Positions 55,009 through 64,000 of a DNA stretch of 64,000 nucleotides are shown one piece after another. Source of the stretch: an uncultured Paracoccaceae bacterium (GTDB lineage: Bacteria; Pseudomonadota; Alphaproteobacteria; Rhodobacterales; Rhodobacteraceae); contig CALDUK010000043.1 of the NCBI GenBank assembly GCA_937924905.1, positions 1-64,000 on the forward strand. The letters are read 5' to 3'. The position numbers and the translations under genes were made by a program. The notes below the pieces were generated by a model. The model worked only from the letters and a program-made list of their open reading frames with translations. It searched no databases and was not told where the DNA came from. Each line of letters begins with the position of its first letter. Position 1 is the first letter of the stretch.

Positions 55009-55795
55009 CACCGGAAAATCAGTCGTCTTTCGCGGCGGCGGCTTCGCCCCTAAATCGCGCCGATGGGTCGGGTTAGCGGTTTTCGTCGGGTTGATTGCAA
55101 TCGCGGAATGGGGCACACGGTCGGGCTGGATCTCGGCTCTGACCATGCCCAAGCCTTCGGACGTGTTGGAAACCTTCCGCGAACTTTACGACAGCGGATT
55201 GTTGTTCAAACATCTTGGCCCGTCGCTGTCGCGTCTTGTCGTTGGAGCAACCATCGGAGTGAGCGTCGGGATCAGCGTCGGCGTCTTGATCGCGTTGTTC
55301 TCATATATACGGTCCGGCTTGGTCCCGCTTGTTGCTGCGATCTTCCCTATCCCGAAGATCGCTTTGCTGCCGCTTTTCGTCATTTGGTTTGGTATTGGCG
55401 AAGGATCGAAATACGCACTGATTGCCTTTGGCACATTCACCCCGACGGTTGTGGCAACATATGGTGCTGTCGACAATGTGGACCGAACGCTGATCCGCAT
55501 GGGTCAAAGCTTTGGGCTGTCTTGGTGGTCGATTGTCAGAAAGATTGTTCTGCCGGGTGCCATGCCCGGAATTTTGTCCGGCTTACGCATAAGCCTTGCC
55601 ATCGCAATCATCCTGCTGGTCGCCGCGGAAATGCTTGGGGCAGAGTTCGGCATTGGCGCTTACATCCTAGAAGCAGGTTCGCTCTATGATCTCGAGCGTC
55701 TATTCGCAGGCGTCGTCATCCTTTCGCTGCTGGGCGTCATCGTAAGTTCGCTCATTGGGTTGGTTGAACTCTGGCTACTAGACTGGCGCACATAG
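55001..55795 (+). CDS. ABC transporter permease (SsuC/TauC-like)
   Basis: A 264-residue permease with about six transmembrane helices. The coupling-helix (EAA) loop reads SFGLSWWSIVRKIVLPGAMP followed by GILSGLRISLAIA. It completes the importer with the two preceding genes. The end of the gene lies only about 55 bases from the left end of an IS3 remnant. Confidence 0.93.
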   Translation: MSDTGKSVVFRGGGFAPKSRRWVGLAVFVGLIAIAEWGTRSGWISALTMPKPSDVLETFRELYDSGLLFKHLGPSLSRLVVGATIGVSVGISVGVLIALFSYIRSGLVPLVAAIFPIPKIALLPLFVIWFGIGEGSKYALIAFGTFTPTVVATYGAVDNVDRTLIRMGQSFGLSWWSIVRKIVLPGAMPGILSGLRISLAIAIILLVAAEMLGAEFGIGAYILEAGSLYDLERLFAGVVILSLLGVIVSSLIGLVELWLLDWRT

Positions 55796-55850
55796 TAAAC
55801 GGAAAAGCTCAAAGGTCATCCTTCGGCAGCTTTTTCAGTCCGCACTACAG

Positions 55851-56620
55851 ATGATCCTCCCCCACTGAAGTGGTCCTCCGCTATGTTTAGGAAAACGGAG
55901 GAAACACATGGCCAACAAGAGACCGAATCCCGAAGAGATTGTCACAAAGTTGCGACGGGTTGAGGTCCTGACGGGCCAAGGGATGACGCGTCTGGATGCG
56001 GTCCGTCAGATTGGTGTGACTGAACAGACGTTTTACCGCTGGAAGAAGAAGGACGGTGGAATGGGCACGGTTCAATTGAAAGAACTGAAGCGTCTGCAAA
56101 AAGAAAACGAACGGCTGCGCAAAGTCGTTTCTGATCTGACGCTTGATAGGCTGATCCTTGCGGAAGCTGCGAAGGGAAACTTTTAAGCCCCGCTCGCCGC
56201 CGTGCTTGCATTGATCCTGTTCGTGCCGAGCTGAGGGTCTCAGAACGTCGCGCTTGCCGTGTTTTGCGGCAGCATCGATCCACGCGGCGGCAGATGCCAG
56301 TTGGTCGCGCTGATGAAGAACGGTTGGTGGCCGACATGATCGGGCTGACCCCGCAATATAGCCGCTACGGCTATCGTCGGATAGCAACGCTGCTGCGAGA
56401 TGCAGGTTGGCATGTGAATGACAAGCGCGTCGAAAGATCGTGGCGACGAGAGGGGCTGAAAGTGCCAATGAAACAACCAAAGAAAGGGCAGCTCTGGCTT
56501 AATGATGGGTCCTGCGTTCGACTACGACCACAGCGTCGCAATCATGTTTGGAGCTATCACTTCGTGCATTGCCGGACTGACGATGGGAAAGCGTTCCGCA
56601 CGTTGAACATCATTGAACCC
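55851..56620 (+). mobile_element. Truncated IS3-family (IS407-like) insertion sequence
   Basis: The left part of an IS3-family element is present. It starts near TGATCCTCCCCCACTGAAG at about 55851, followed by the leader ending GGAGGAAACAC before orfA. orfA is intact; orfB, in the -1 frame, is cut after about 145 residues near 56620, before most of the DDE core. No matching right inverted repeat (GTCCACTTCAGT-type complement) was found downstream. The copy cannot transpose by itself. Confidence 0.8.
55908..56186 (+). CDS. IS3-family transposase OrfA
   Basis: A 92-residue helix-turn-helix protein: NPEEIVTKLRRVEVLTGQGM, then EQTFYRWKKKDGGMGTVQLK and a leucine-zipper-like stretch ELKRLQKENERLRKVVSDL. 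This is the DNA-binding half of an IS3 transposase. It appears complete, although its orfB partner is broken. Confidence 0.9.
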   Translation: MANKRPNPEEIVTKLRRVEVLTGQGMTRLDAVRQIGVTEQTFYRWKKKDGGMGTVQLKELKRLQKENERLRKVVSDLTLDRLILAEAAKGNF

Positions 56621-56701
56621 CGCAAAACGCTCTCTGAGACTATTGGCAGAATTTGTCTGAAATCGGTGGGTGTCATCAGTCTCTGGATGCGCATACCCTA
56701 G
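56186..56701 (+). pseudogene. IS3-family transposase OrfB, truncated
   Basis: The frame -1 to orfA reads SPARRRACIDPVRAELRVSE, then RYGYRRIATLLRDAGWHVND and KRVERSWRREGLKVPMKQPK, the HTH_21 part of OrfB. The first DDE aspartate, expected in a WSYDFV-type motif, is His here (VWSYHFVHCRTDDG). Similarity ends at FRTLNIIEP near 56620; the final 27 residues are unrelated. The remaining DDE residues are missing, so it is inactive. Confidence 0.85.
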
Positions 56702-56703
56702 CT

Positions 56704-56728
56704 AGCCCCCGGAATTGCGGGGCTTTTT
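56704..56728 (+). terminator. Intrinsic terminator after the IS remnant
   Basis: AGCCCC (56704-56709) pairs with GGGGCT (56719-56724) and is followed by TTTT. It faces the plus strand and would stop transcripts from the ABC operon or IS before they run antisense into tRNA-Ser. Confidence 0.6.
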
Positions 56729-56766
56729 CGGCTACGTTGGAAAACAACTGCTGAGACATGATTGCG

Positions 56767-56856
56767 TGGCGGAGAGACAGGGATTCGAACCCTGGGTAGG
56801 CTTGCACCCACAACGGTTTTCGAGACCGCCCCGTTCGACCACTCCGGCACCTCTCC
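56767..56856 (-). tRNA. tRNA-Ser (anticodon CGA)
   Basis: Read on the minus strand, the acceptor GGAGAGG pairs with TCTCTCC, the anticodon loop is CTCGAAA giving anticodon CGA (codon UCG), a long variable arm typical of serine follows, and the T-arm is CAGGGTTCGAATCCCTG. The discriminator is G and the CCA end is encoded (56767-56769). A possible promoter (TTGCGC, 17 bases, TATTCG) lies upstream on the minus strand. Confidence 0.95.
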
Positions 56857-56983
56857 GCGGGGGTCTGAAGGCGCCGAATACGGCAGGTGCGTCTGCGGCG
56901 CAAGCGTTTTTCCAAGGCCTTTAATGCGTGTTGCCTTTGAATTCCGCGGTTTGGAACTCTAGGTTGGGGTTAGGAGGTACCAA

Positions 56984-57793
56984 ATGGTCCGAATACTGAT
57001 TTTTCTGTGCGTTCTCCCGTCCTGGGGCTGGTCTGCCACCTCGGCTGAACTTGACCGTTTGCATGCGGCTTTGGACAGCCGCGCCTTGATGGATATCCTG
57101 TCCGAAGAAGGGATCGCGCAATCTGAAGACTTGCGAAGTGATATGTTTCCCGGCCGCGGTGGGGCAGGGTGGACCGTTTCGGTGCGGCAAATCTATGACC
57201 CCGAACGTCTTTTCAGCACGTTTCGAAAAGCATTTGACGCGGAAATGGCTGAAGCCGCGATAGATGAGCTTTTGGCGTTCTACAACACAGACACAGGCGC
57301 GCATATTGCGGATCTTGAGGTGGACGCCCGTCGTGCGATTATGTCGGAAGAAGTCGAAGACGCCGCAAAGCGCGCTTACGAGAATTTGCTGGAAACCGGA
57401 ACCGAACGGCTTGCGTTGCTAGAGGAATTCGCCGACGTGAACGGTCTGATTGATCGCAATGTCGCTGGGGCGCTGAATTCAAACTTGCAGTTTTTCAAAG
57501 GCTTGGCGTCAGTCGGGTCCTTTGAGATGACTGAAAACGACATGTTGTCAGAAGTCTGGAGCCAGGAACAAAGCATTCGCGAAGACACCGAGCAATGGGT
57601 CTTTGGCTATATGACGTTTGCGTATGAGACCGTATCCAGCGCCGAGCTGCGCACCTATATCGACATGACGGCAACCCGGCAGGGGCGCGCCCTAAATCGG
57701 GCCTTGTTCGCAGGGTTTGATGCGGTCTTTCAGGGAGTGTCTTACCGGCTGGGCGAGGCCACAGCACAGTTTTCGATGGGCGACGAGCTTTGA
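56984..57793 (+). CDS. Exported DUF2059-like protein
   Basis: A 269-residue protein with an N-terminal signal peptide (MVRILIFLCVLPSWGWSATS). The mature part is helical and acidic. The segment EAAIDELLAFYNTDTGAHIA resembles the DUF2059 core found in periplasmic proteins of unknown function, and the second half (SSAELRTYIDMTATRQGRAL) looks like a diverged repeat of it. GGAGG precedes the ATG. No functional neighbour is apparent. Confidence 0.75.
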   Translation: MVRILIFLCVLPSWGWSATSAELDRLHAALDSRALMDILSEEGIAQSEDLRSDMFPGRGGAGWTVSVRQIYDPERLFSTFRKAFDAEMAEAAIDELLAFYNTDTGAHIADLEVDARRAIMSEEVEDAAKRAYENLLETGTERLALLEEFADVNGLIDRNVAGALNSNLQFFKGLASVGSFEMTENDMLSEVWSQEQSIREDTEQWVFGYMTFAYETVSSAELRTYIDMTATRQGRALNRALFAGFDAVFQGVSYRLGEATAQFSMGDEL

Positions 57794-57861
57794 CCCCGCT
57801 GTGAAGCGAGGTCATTGACGAAAAGCCACCAATCAGTCGTTTGGGCTGCTAAAGCTGCGAC

Positions 57862-58161
57862 TTATCCTTGCCGCGCGGATAGAACGCGTGCGATGGACGA
57901 ATCTGTGCTGTCTTCCGCCCACTCATCCTTTGGCTTTGCCTTTTCAGCCGGCGTTGCAACCACTTCTTTGATCTGCGAAGTTGGCTTTGTTTTCGGCTCT
58001 GCGGCTTTTGCAGGCCGGCCGATCAGTTCCTGACCAAATTCAACAAAGCTTTCCAGATCACCAATCATTTCTTCCAGCTCGACAATTTCGGCTTTCTTCT
58101 TGGTGATTTCGGCCTGGTATTCGGATTTGCGCCTTTTTGCGATGTCCAATGCGTCCGTCAT
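57862..58161 (-). CDS. Small coiled-coil protein
   Basis: A 99-residue protein of unknown function. The first half is a strongly predicted coiled coil (AKRRKSEYQAEITKKKAEIV then ELEEMIGDLESFVEFGQELI); the second half is a low-complexity Lys/Pro/Ala tail. The ATG at 58159-58161 with GAGGAG upstream is preferred over an in-frame start five codons earlier. No signal peptide. Confidence 0.7.
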   Translation of the reverse strand: MTDALDIAKRRKSEYQAEITKKKAEIVELEEMIGDLESFVEFGQELIGRPAKAAEPKTKPTSQIKEVVATPAEKAKPKDEWAEDSTDSSIARVLSARQG

Positions 58162-58364
58162 ATTTTTACTCCTCACAATGCCTTTTGTGGCGGGCCTTCT
58201 GGCTAACCTGTGCGGCAGAAAAAACTCGGAACTTGGGTGCGCCGAAGACCAGAATGAGGCTATTGTGTGGTTGCCGCATACGGCGCTGATCTGATGCGCG
58301 CGCCGTGGGGAAGGCGGTCTGGCAGGCGCAAAGTTTGGGCTGCGAACAAAAACCCCAATTCGCT

Positions 58365-58393
58365 TGACTTATAATGGTAATCTAAGGATAAGC
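58365..58393 (+). promoter_or_regulatory. Candidate rplU promoter
   Basis: TTGACT (58365-58370) and GATAAG (58388-58393) are separated by 17 bases. The -35 is close to consensus; the -10 is weak. Initiation would fall near 58400, at the base of the hairpin that follows, giving a leader of about 125 bases. Confidence 0.4.
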
Positions 58394-58402
58394 CCGTTGC
58401 TG

Positions 58403-58423
58403 GCGGACGGGGTCCGCCTTTTC
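58403..58423 (+). promoter_or_regulatory. Hairpin with T-run in the rplU leader
   Basis: GGCGGAC (58403-58409) pairs with GTCCGCC (58413-58419) around GGG and is followed by TTTT. No plus-strand gene ends upstream, so it may be an attenuator or a 5' stabilising stem of the rplU-rpmA transcript. Confidence 0.45.
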
Positions 58424-58526
58424 ATGTTTTGACTTGCCCATTCACAGGGCGCGCAGTTCGAGGCGGTGAAAGCCGAAACGCCGGAATTCCGGGGCCATAG
58501 AACGCGGGATAATGGAAGGAAAACAA

Positions 58527-59255
58527 ATGTTTGCAGTCATGAAGACTGGTGGCAAGCAGTACCGCGTTCAAGCGGGCGACATCTTGCGCGTGGAAAAGCT
58601 TGCTGCAGATGCTGGCGAAACGGTCCAGTTCAACGAGATTCTGATGGTCGGATCGACAGTTGGCACGCCAGTTGTCAAAGGTGCGGCCGTTCAGGCCGAG
58701 GTCGTCGACCAGATCAAGGGCGACAAGGTTATTCACTTTGTAAAGCGCCGCCGCAAACATTCGTCGAAGCGGACCAAAGGTCATCGGCAGCAATTGACGC
58801 TTTTGAAGATCACAGACGTGTTGGAAAAAGGCGGCGACAAGACAGGTGTGAAGGCCGCGATTGGCGCAGGCGGTGTTGCCGCAGTGGCCGTGGCAGCAGC
58901 TGCGAAACCAGCCAAGAAAGCAGCCCCGAAGGCCGAAGCGAAAAAGGCCGAACCAAAGGCAGCTGCACCCAACAAGGCAGCTGCACCCAAGAAGGAAGCC
59001 CCAAAGAAGGAAGCCCCAAAGAAGGCCGCACCGAAAAAGGCTGGAGCGGGGGCAGACGATCTTAAGCGAATTTCAGGCGTCGGGCCCGCACTTGAGAAAA
59101 AACTTCACGGCTTTGGCGTGACGACGTTCGCCCAGATCGCAGCCTGGACGCCGGAAGACATCACAGATTTCGACGACAAACTGTCGTTCAAAGGCCGGAT
59201 CGAACGGGACAATTGGCTTGAACAAGCCGCCCAGTTCGACGCTGAGAAGGAGTAA
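58527..59255 (+). CDS. rplU: 50S ribosomal protein L21 with HhH tail
   Basis: Residues 1-103 are ribosomal protein L21 ([19 protein letters not shown] and [20 protein letters not shown]). E. coli L21 is 103 residues; this protein has 242. Residues 105-175 form an Ala/Lys/Pro-rich linker, and residues 178-242 form a helix-hairpin-helix-like domain ([20 protein letters not shown]) with a [20 protein letters not shown] end, a domain also seen as stand-alone HhH modules in alphaproteobacteria. The ATG at 58527 has GGAAGGA upstream. rpmA follows 6 bases later. Confidence 0.95.
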   Translation: MFAVMKTGGKQYRVQAGDILRVEKLAADAGETVQFNEILMVGSTVGTPVVKGAAVQAEVVDQIKGDKVIHFVKRRRKHSSKRTKGHRQQLTLLKITDVLEKGGDKTGVKAAIGAGGVAAVAVAAAAKPAKKAAPKAEAKKAEPKAAAPNKAAAPKKEAPKKEAPKKAAPKKAGAGADDLKRISGVGPALEKKLHGFGVTTFAQIAAWTPEDITDFDDKLSFKGRIERDNWLEQAAQFDAEKE

Positions 59256-59261
59256 GACGAG

Positions 59262-59531
59262 ATGGCACATAAAAAAGCAGGTGGCTCAAGTCGGAACGGC
59301 CGCGATTCAGCGGGCCGTCGCCTTGGCGTGAAAAAGTTCGGTGGTCAGGAAGTGATCCCTGGCAATATCATCGTGCGCCAGCGCGGCACCAAATGGTGGC
59401 CGGGCGAGGGCGTTGGAATGGGCAAGGATCACACGATTTTTGCAACTTCCGGTGGCCGCGTGACCTTCCACAAGGGTCTGAAAGGCCGCACGTTCATTTC
59501 GGTGCTTCCAGAAGCGGTGGCTGCCGAATAA
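59262..59531 (+). CDS. rpmA: 50S ribosomal protein L27
   Basis: L27 (89 residues) reaches the peptidyl-transferase centre with its N-terminus. The sequence [20 protein letters not shown] and [20 protein letters not shown] is canonical. No N-terminal cleavage motif of the Firmicutes type is present. It is coupled to rplU and followed by a strong terminator. Confidence 0.97.
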   Translation: MAHKKAGGSSRNGRDSAGRRLGVKKFGGQEVIPGNIIVRQRGTKWWPGEGVGMGKDHTIFATSGGRVTFHKGLKGRTFISVLPEAVAAE

Positions 59532-59553
59532 CCGATCCCGATTTTCGTAGTTT

Positions 59554-59592
59554 GAAAGGGTCGGTAGAAAATACCGGCCCTTTCGCTTTTTT
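59554..59592 (+). terminator. Intrinsic terminator after rpmA
   Basis: GAAAGGGTCGGTA (59554-59566) pairs with TACCGGCCCTTTC (59572-59584) with one G-T pair, followed by GCTTTTTT. Confidence 0.85.
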
Positions 59593-59680
59593 GGTCTCGA
59601 TTGTGTCACGATCCTGACATTTCCATATGGAAAACGTCCGCACGCAAATTCGGGAACGCACGAGGCAAAGGAGGCGCCCC

Positions 59681-60220
59681 GTGAAGATAGACATGATAGT
59701 TAACCAGCCGGTGATGGAAACCGAGCGTCTCATTCTGCGGCCTTTGCGCCGTTTGGATGCAGGCTTGCTGAACCAGTATGGTTCAGACGAACGGGTCGCG
59801 CATATGACCCGGACCATTCCGCATCCAATGCCACCGGGCGCAACGGACGGCATGATTGCCCGCGCGCTGGCGGATGACCGGCAAGAAGACGTCTGGGTTA
59901 TGGACGGCTCGCCCAAAGGCATGGCGGATCTGATGGGGTTGATTTCGCTGGAACGCATGGACCGCGACCAATCTGAAATCAGTTATTGGGTGGCCCCGGC
60001 GTTCTGGAACGCGGGCTTCGCACAAGAAGCGGTCACAGCGCTTGTCACAGCGAACCCGCTGAACAACAAAACCATTTTTGCAAGTGTCTTTCAGGACAAT
60101 CCGGTATCGGCACGCGTGTTGACCAATACTGGCTTTGAATATCTTGGCGATGCCGAAGCTTTCTCTGTCGCGCGCAACGCTATTGTCCCGACGTGGACGT
60201 ATATCAAACGATACGGGTGA
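59681..60220 (+). CDS. GNAT-family N-acetyltransferase
   Basis: A 179-residue acetyltransferase of the RimJ/RimL-like type. It starts with GTG at 59681 behind AAAGGAGG and soon shows METERLILRPLRRLDAGLL. The acetyl-CoA region is ISYWVAPAFWNAGFAQEAVT and the C-terminal motif VFQDNPVSARVLTNTGFEYL. The substrate is unknown; ribosomal proteins are possible in this context. It is the first gene of a group running into obgE. Confidence 0.88.
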   Translation: MKIDMIVNQPVMETERLILRPLRRLDAGLLNQYGSDERVAHMTRTIPHPMPPGATDGMIARALADDRQEDVWVMDGSPKGMADLMGLISLERMDRDQSEISYWVAPAFWNAGFAQEAVTALVTANPLNNKTIFASVFQDNPVSARVLTNTGFEYLGDAEAFSVARNAIVPTWTYIKRYG

Positions 60221-60224
60221 TCTA

Positions 60225-62619
<2,395 letters not shown>

Positions 62620-62692
62620 CTATGGTGATGCTGTGTGTGACTTTTTCGCGGTCAATGATATACGTACAAAACAAGCAAAGAAGCAGGTTCTT

Positions 62693-63958
62693 ATGAAAGA
62701 CGGGCTGGATATCCAATCAATGATGGCCGATATCGGCGCGCGCGCCAAAGCGGCTTCGGCGGAACTGGCCTTTGCGACCCCGGCTGACAAGACCGCAGCT
62801 TTGCATGCCGCCGCCGCCGCTGTTTCAGCGCGTCGGACCGAGATCATTGCCGAAAACGAAAAAGACATGGCTTTCGGTCGCGAAAAAGGTCTGAGTGATG
62901 CCATGCTCGATCGGTTGATGCTGGATGACGCGCGCATCGACGGCATTTGCACAAGCCTTCGAAGCGTTGCGGATCAGAATGACCCTGTTGGTGCCGTTAT
63001 TGCGGAATGGGATCAGCCATCGGGCCTGCACATCAAACGTGTGCGGACGCCGTTGGGTGTCGTCGGCGTCATTTACGAAAGTCGACCCAACGTAACAGCG
63101 GATGCCGGAGCGCTTTGTTTGAAGGCGGGCAACGCCGTTATTTTGCGTGGCGGCTCTGAGAGTTTTCACTCGTCGGGTGCCATTCTGGCTTGTCTTGTTG
63201 AGGGACTAAAAGCGGTCGGCTTGCCCGAAGATGCCATTCAGCGCGTTCCGACGCGCGACCGCGAGGCTGTCAGCGAGATGCTGACAATGACCGACCACAT
63301 CGACGTGATCGTGCCACGGGGCGGAAAAGGATTGGTGGGTCTTGTTCAGCGCGAAGCACGCGTACCGGTTTTTGCGCATCTGGAAGGGATTGTGCATGTC
63401 TATCTCGACAAAGCGGCTGATCCTGAAAAAGCGCTTAAGATTGTATTGAACGCCAAGACGCGGCGGACCGGCATTTGTGGGTCAGCAGAGTGTTTGCTGA
63501 TCCACCGGGATGTGGTCGACACTTTGGGCCATGGCACCATTCGGGCCCTGATCGACAAAGGTGTCGAGGTGCGGGGTGACGCGTCCCTTCAGGCAATAGA
63601 AGGGGTTGTTCCGGCAACCGATGATGATTGGGGGCACGAATTTCTAGATATGATCATCGCGGCAAAAGTGGTCGAGGATACCGATGGGGCAATTGCACAT
63701 ATTCGTCAGTTTGGCTCGGACCATACCGATTGCATCGTGACCGAAGACGACGATGCTGCGGCGCGCTTTTTTGAGCGTTTGGACAGTGCGATCCTGATGC
63801 GGAACGCGTCAACCCAGTTTGCAGATGGGGGTGAGTTTGGAATGGGCGCGGAAATTGGCATTGCCACCGGCAAAATGCATGCGCGTGGCCCGGTGGGGGC
63901 GGAACAGCTGACCAGTTTCAAGTACATCGTTGTGGGGAACGGAACTGTCAGAAGCTGA
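62693..63958 (+). CDS. proA: Gamma-glutamyl phosphate reductase
   Basis: ProA reduces gamma-glutamyl phosphate to glutamate semialdehyde with NADPH. The 421-residue protein of the aldehyde dehydrogenase fold has [40 protein letters not shown] and the catalytic cysteine in [14 protein letters not shown]. The ATG at 62693 gives the family length; an in-frame GTG 20 codons upstream is not needed. It lies 73 bases after proB. Confidence 0.96.
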   Translation: MKDGLDIQSMMADIGARAKAASAELAFATPADKTAALHAAAAAVSARRTEIIAENEKDMAFGREKGLSDAMLDRLMLDDARIDGICTSLRSVADQNDPVGAVIAEWDQPSGLHIKRVRTPLGVVGVIYESRPNVTADAGALCLKAGNAVILRGGSESFHSSGAILACLVEGLKAVGLPEDAIQRVPTRDREAVSEMLTMTDHIDVIVPRGGKGLVGLVQREARVPVFAHLEGIVHVYLDKAADPEKALKIVLNAKTRRTGICGSAECLLIHRDVVDTLGHGTIRALIDKGVEVRGDASLQAIEGVVPATDDDWGHEFLDMIIAAKVVEDTDGAIAHIRQFGSDHTDCIVTEDDDAAARFFERLDSAILMRNASTQFADGGEFGMGAEIGIATGKMHARGPVGAEQLTSFKYIVVGNGTVRS

Positions 63959-64000
63959 CAGATATTGAGTTGCCGTTCGTCGCGGTTTTGATTTTGCAAT

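Larger units (their letters stand above)
58162..58526. other. Intergenic and leader region upstream of rplU
   Basis: About 365 bases without a supported gene. The left part holds the promoter and ribosome site of the coiled-coil gene on the minus strand. The right part contains a candidate rplU promoter at 58365-58393 and a hairpin at 58403-58423. The ribosome site GGAAGGA lies 7 bases before the rplU ATG. Confidence 0.5.

Noticed and set aside
63959-64000. Start of another gene at the right edge
   Set aside because: Only about 40 bases remain after proA, too short to support any call.

Overview
The window looks like a chromosomal segment of an alphaproteobacterium of the order Rhodobacterales (Roseobacter-like). 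The grounds are Irr next to fabA, the start of a dcw (division and cell-wall) cluster with a long leader, a ruvCAB operon, ribosomal proteins L9 and L21 with long C-terminal tails, a DUF1127 gene, and a tripartite tricarboxylate transporter. GC content is high with G/C-rich third codon positions. No rRNA, CRISPR array or prophage was seen. One tRNA (Ser, anticodon CGA) and one broken IS3-family copy are present.

Left part (1-11.4 kb): fatty-acid genes fabB (cut by the window edge) and fabA lie on the minus strand. They are separated by a plus-strand block coding for a protein with eight 25-residue repeats, a Tat-exported intradiol-dioxygenase-like protein and a ferric-reductase-like membrane protein. 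The iron regulator Irr, aquaporin Z, a SRAP protein, the rpsF-rpsR-rplI operon, a frameshifted BrnA-type antitoxin remnant, a class V aminotransferase and a photolyase follow.

11.4-21 kb: a 520-base leader that resembles the UpsM sRNA region of Rhodobacter precedes mraZ-rsmH-ftsL-ftsI-murE-murF-mraY, a small membrane protein and a shortened MurD-like protein that has lost its catalytic motifs. The cluster ends there; ftsW, murG, murC and a complete murD are not in view.

21-33.7 kb: housekeeping genes for transaldolase, PriA, an MFS carrier, MsrA, PrmA, ruvCAB, aroA, trmB and a PdeM-type phosphoesterase.

33.7-47.2 kb: the most interesting region, which reads as an oxalate and C1-acyl-CoA catabolic island. 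A GntR/FCD regulator heads an operon with oxalyl-CoA decarboxylase, formyl-CoA:oxalate CoA-transferase, a stand-alone protein resembling the hydrolase domain of 10-formyltetrahydrofolate dehydrogenase, and a universal stress protein. TctCBA transporter genes and a PanE-like reductase follow on the same strand. A SucCD-like CoA ligase pair is divergent from the regulator, and the shared intergenic region carries two perfect copies of TGGTATACCA. An isopropylmalate/tartrate-type dehydrogenase closes the block. Oxalate could be imported, activated, decarboxylated to formyl-CoA or reduced to glyoxylate; the steps beyond Oxc and Frc are inference.

47.4-52.1 kb: a membrane-anchored Ser/Thr kinase followed by two secreted paralogues that each join a LysM domain to a solute-binding-like domain. 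52.5-56.9 kb: a second GntR regulator, an NMT1/SsuA-type ABC importer, the IS3 remnant and tRNA-Ser. 57-64 kb: a DUF2059-like protein, a coiled-coil protein, rplU-rpmA, a GNAT acetyltransferase, a small ORF, obgE, proB and proA.
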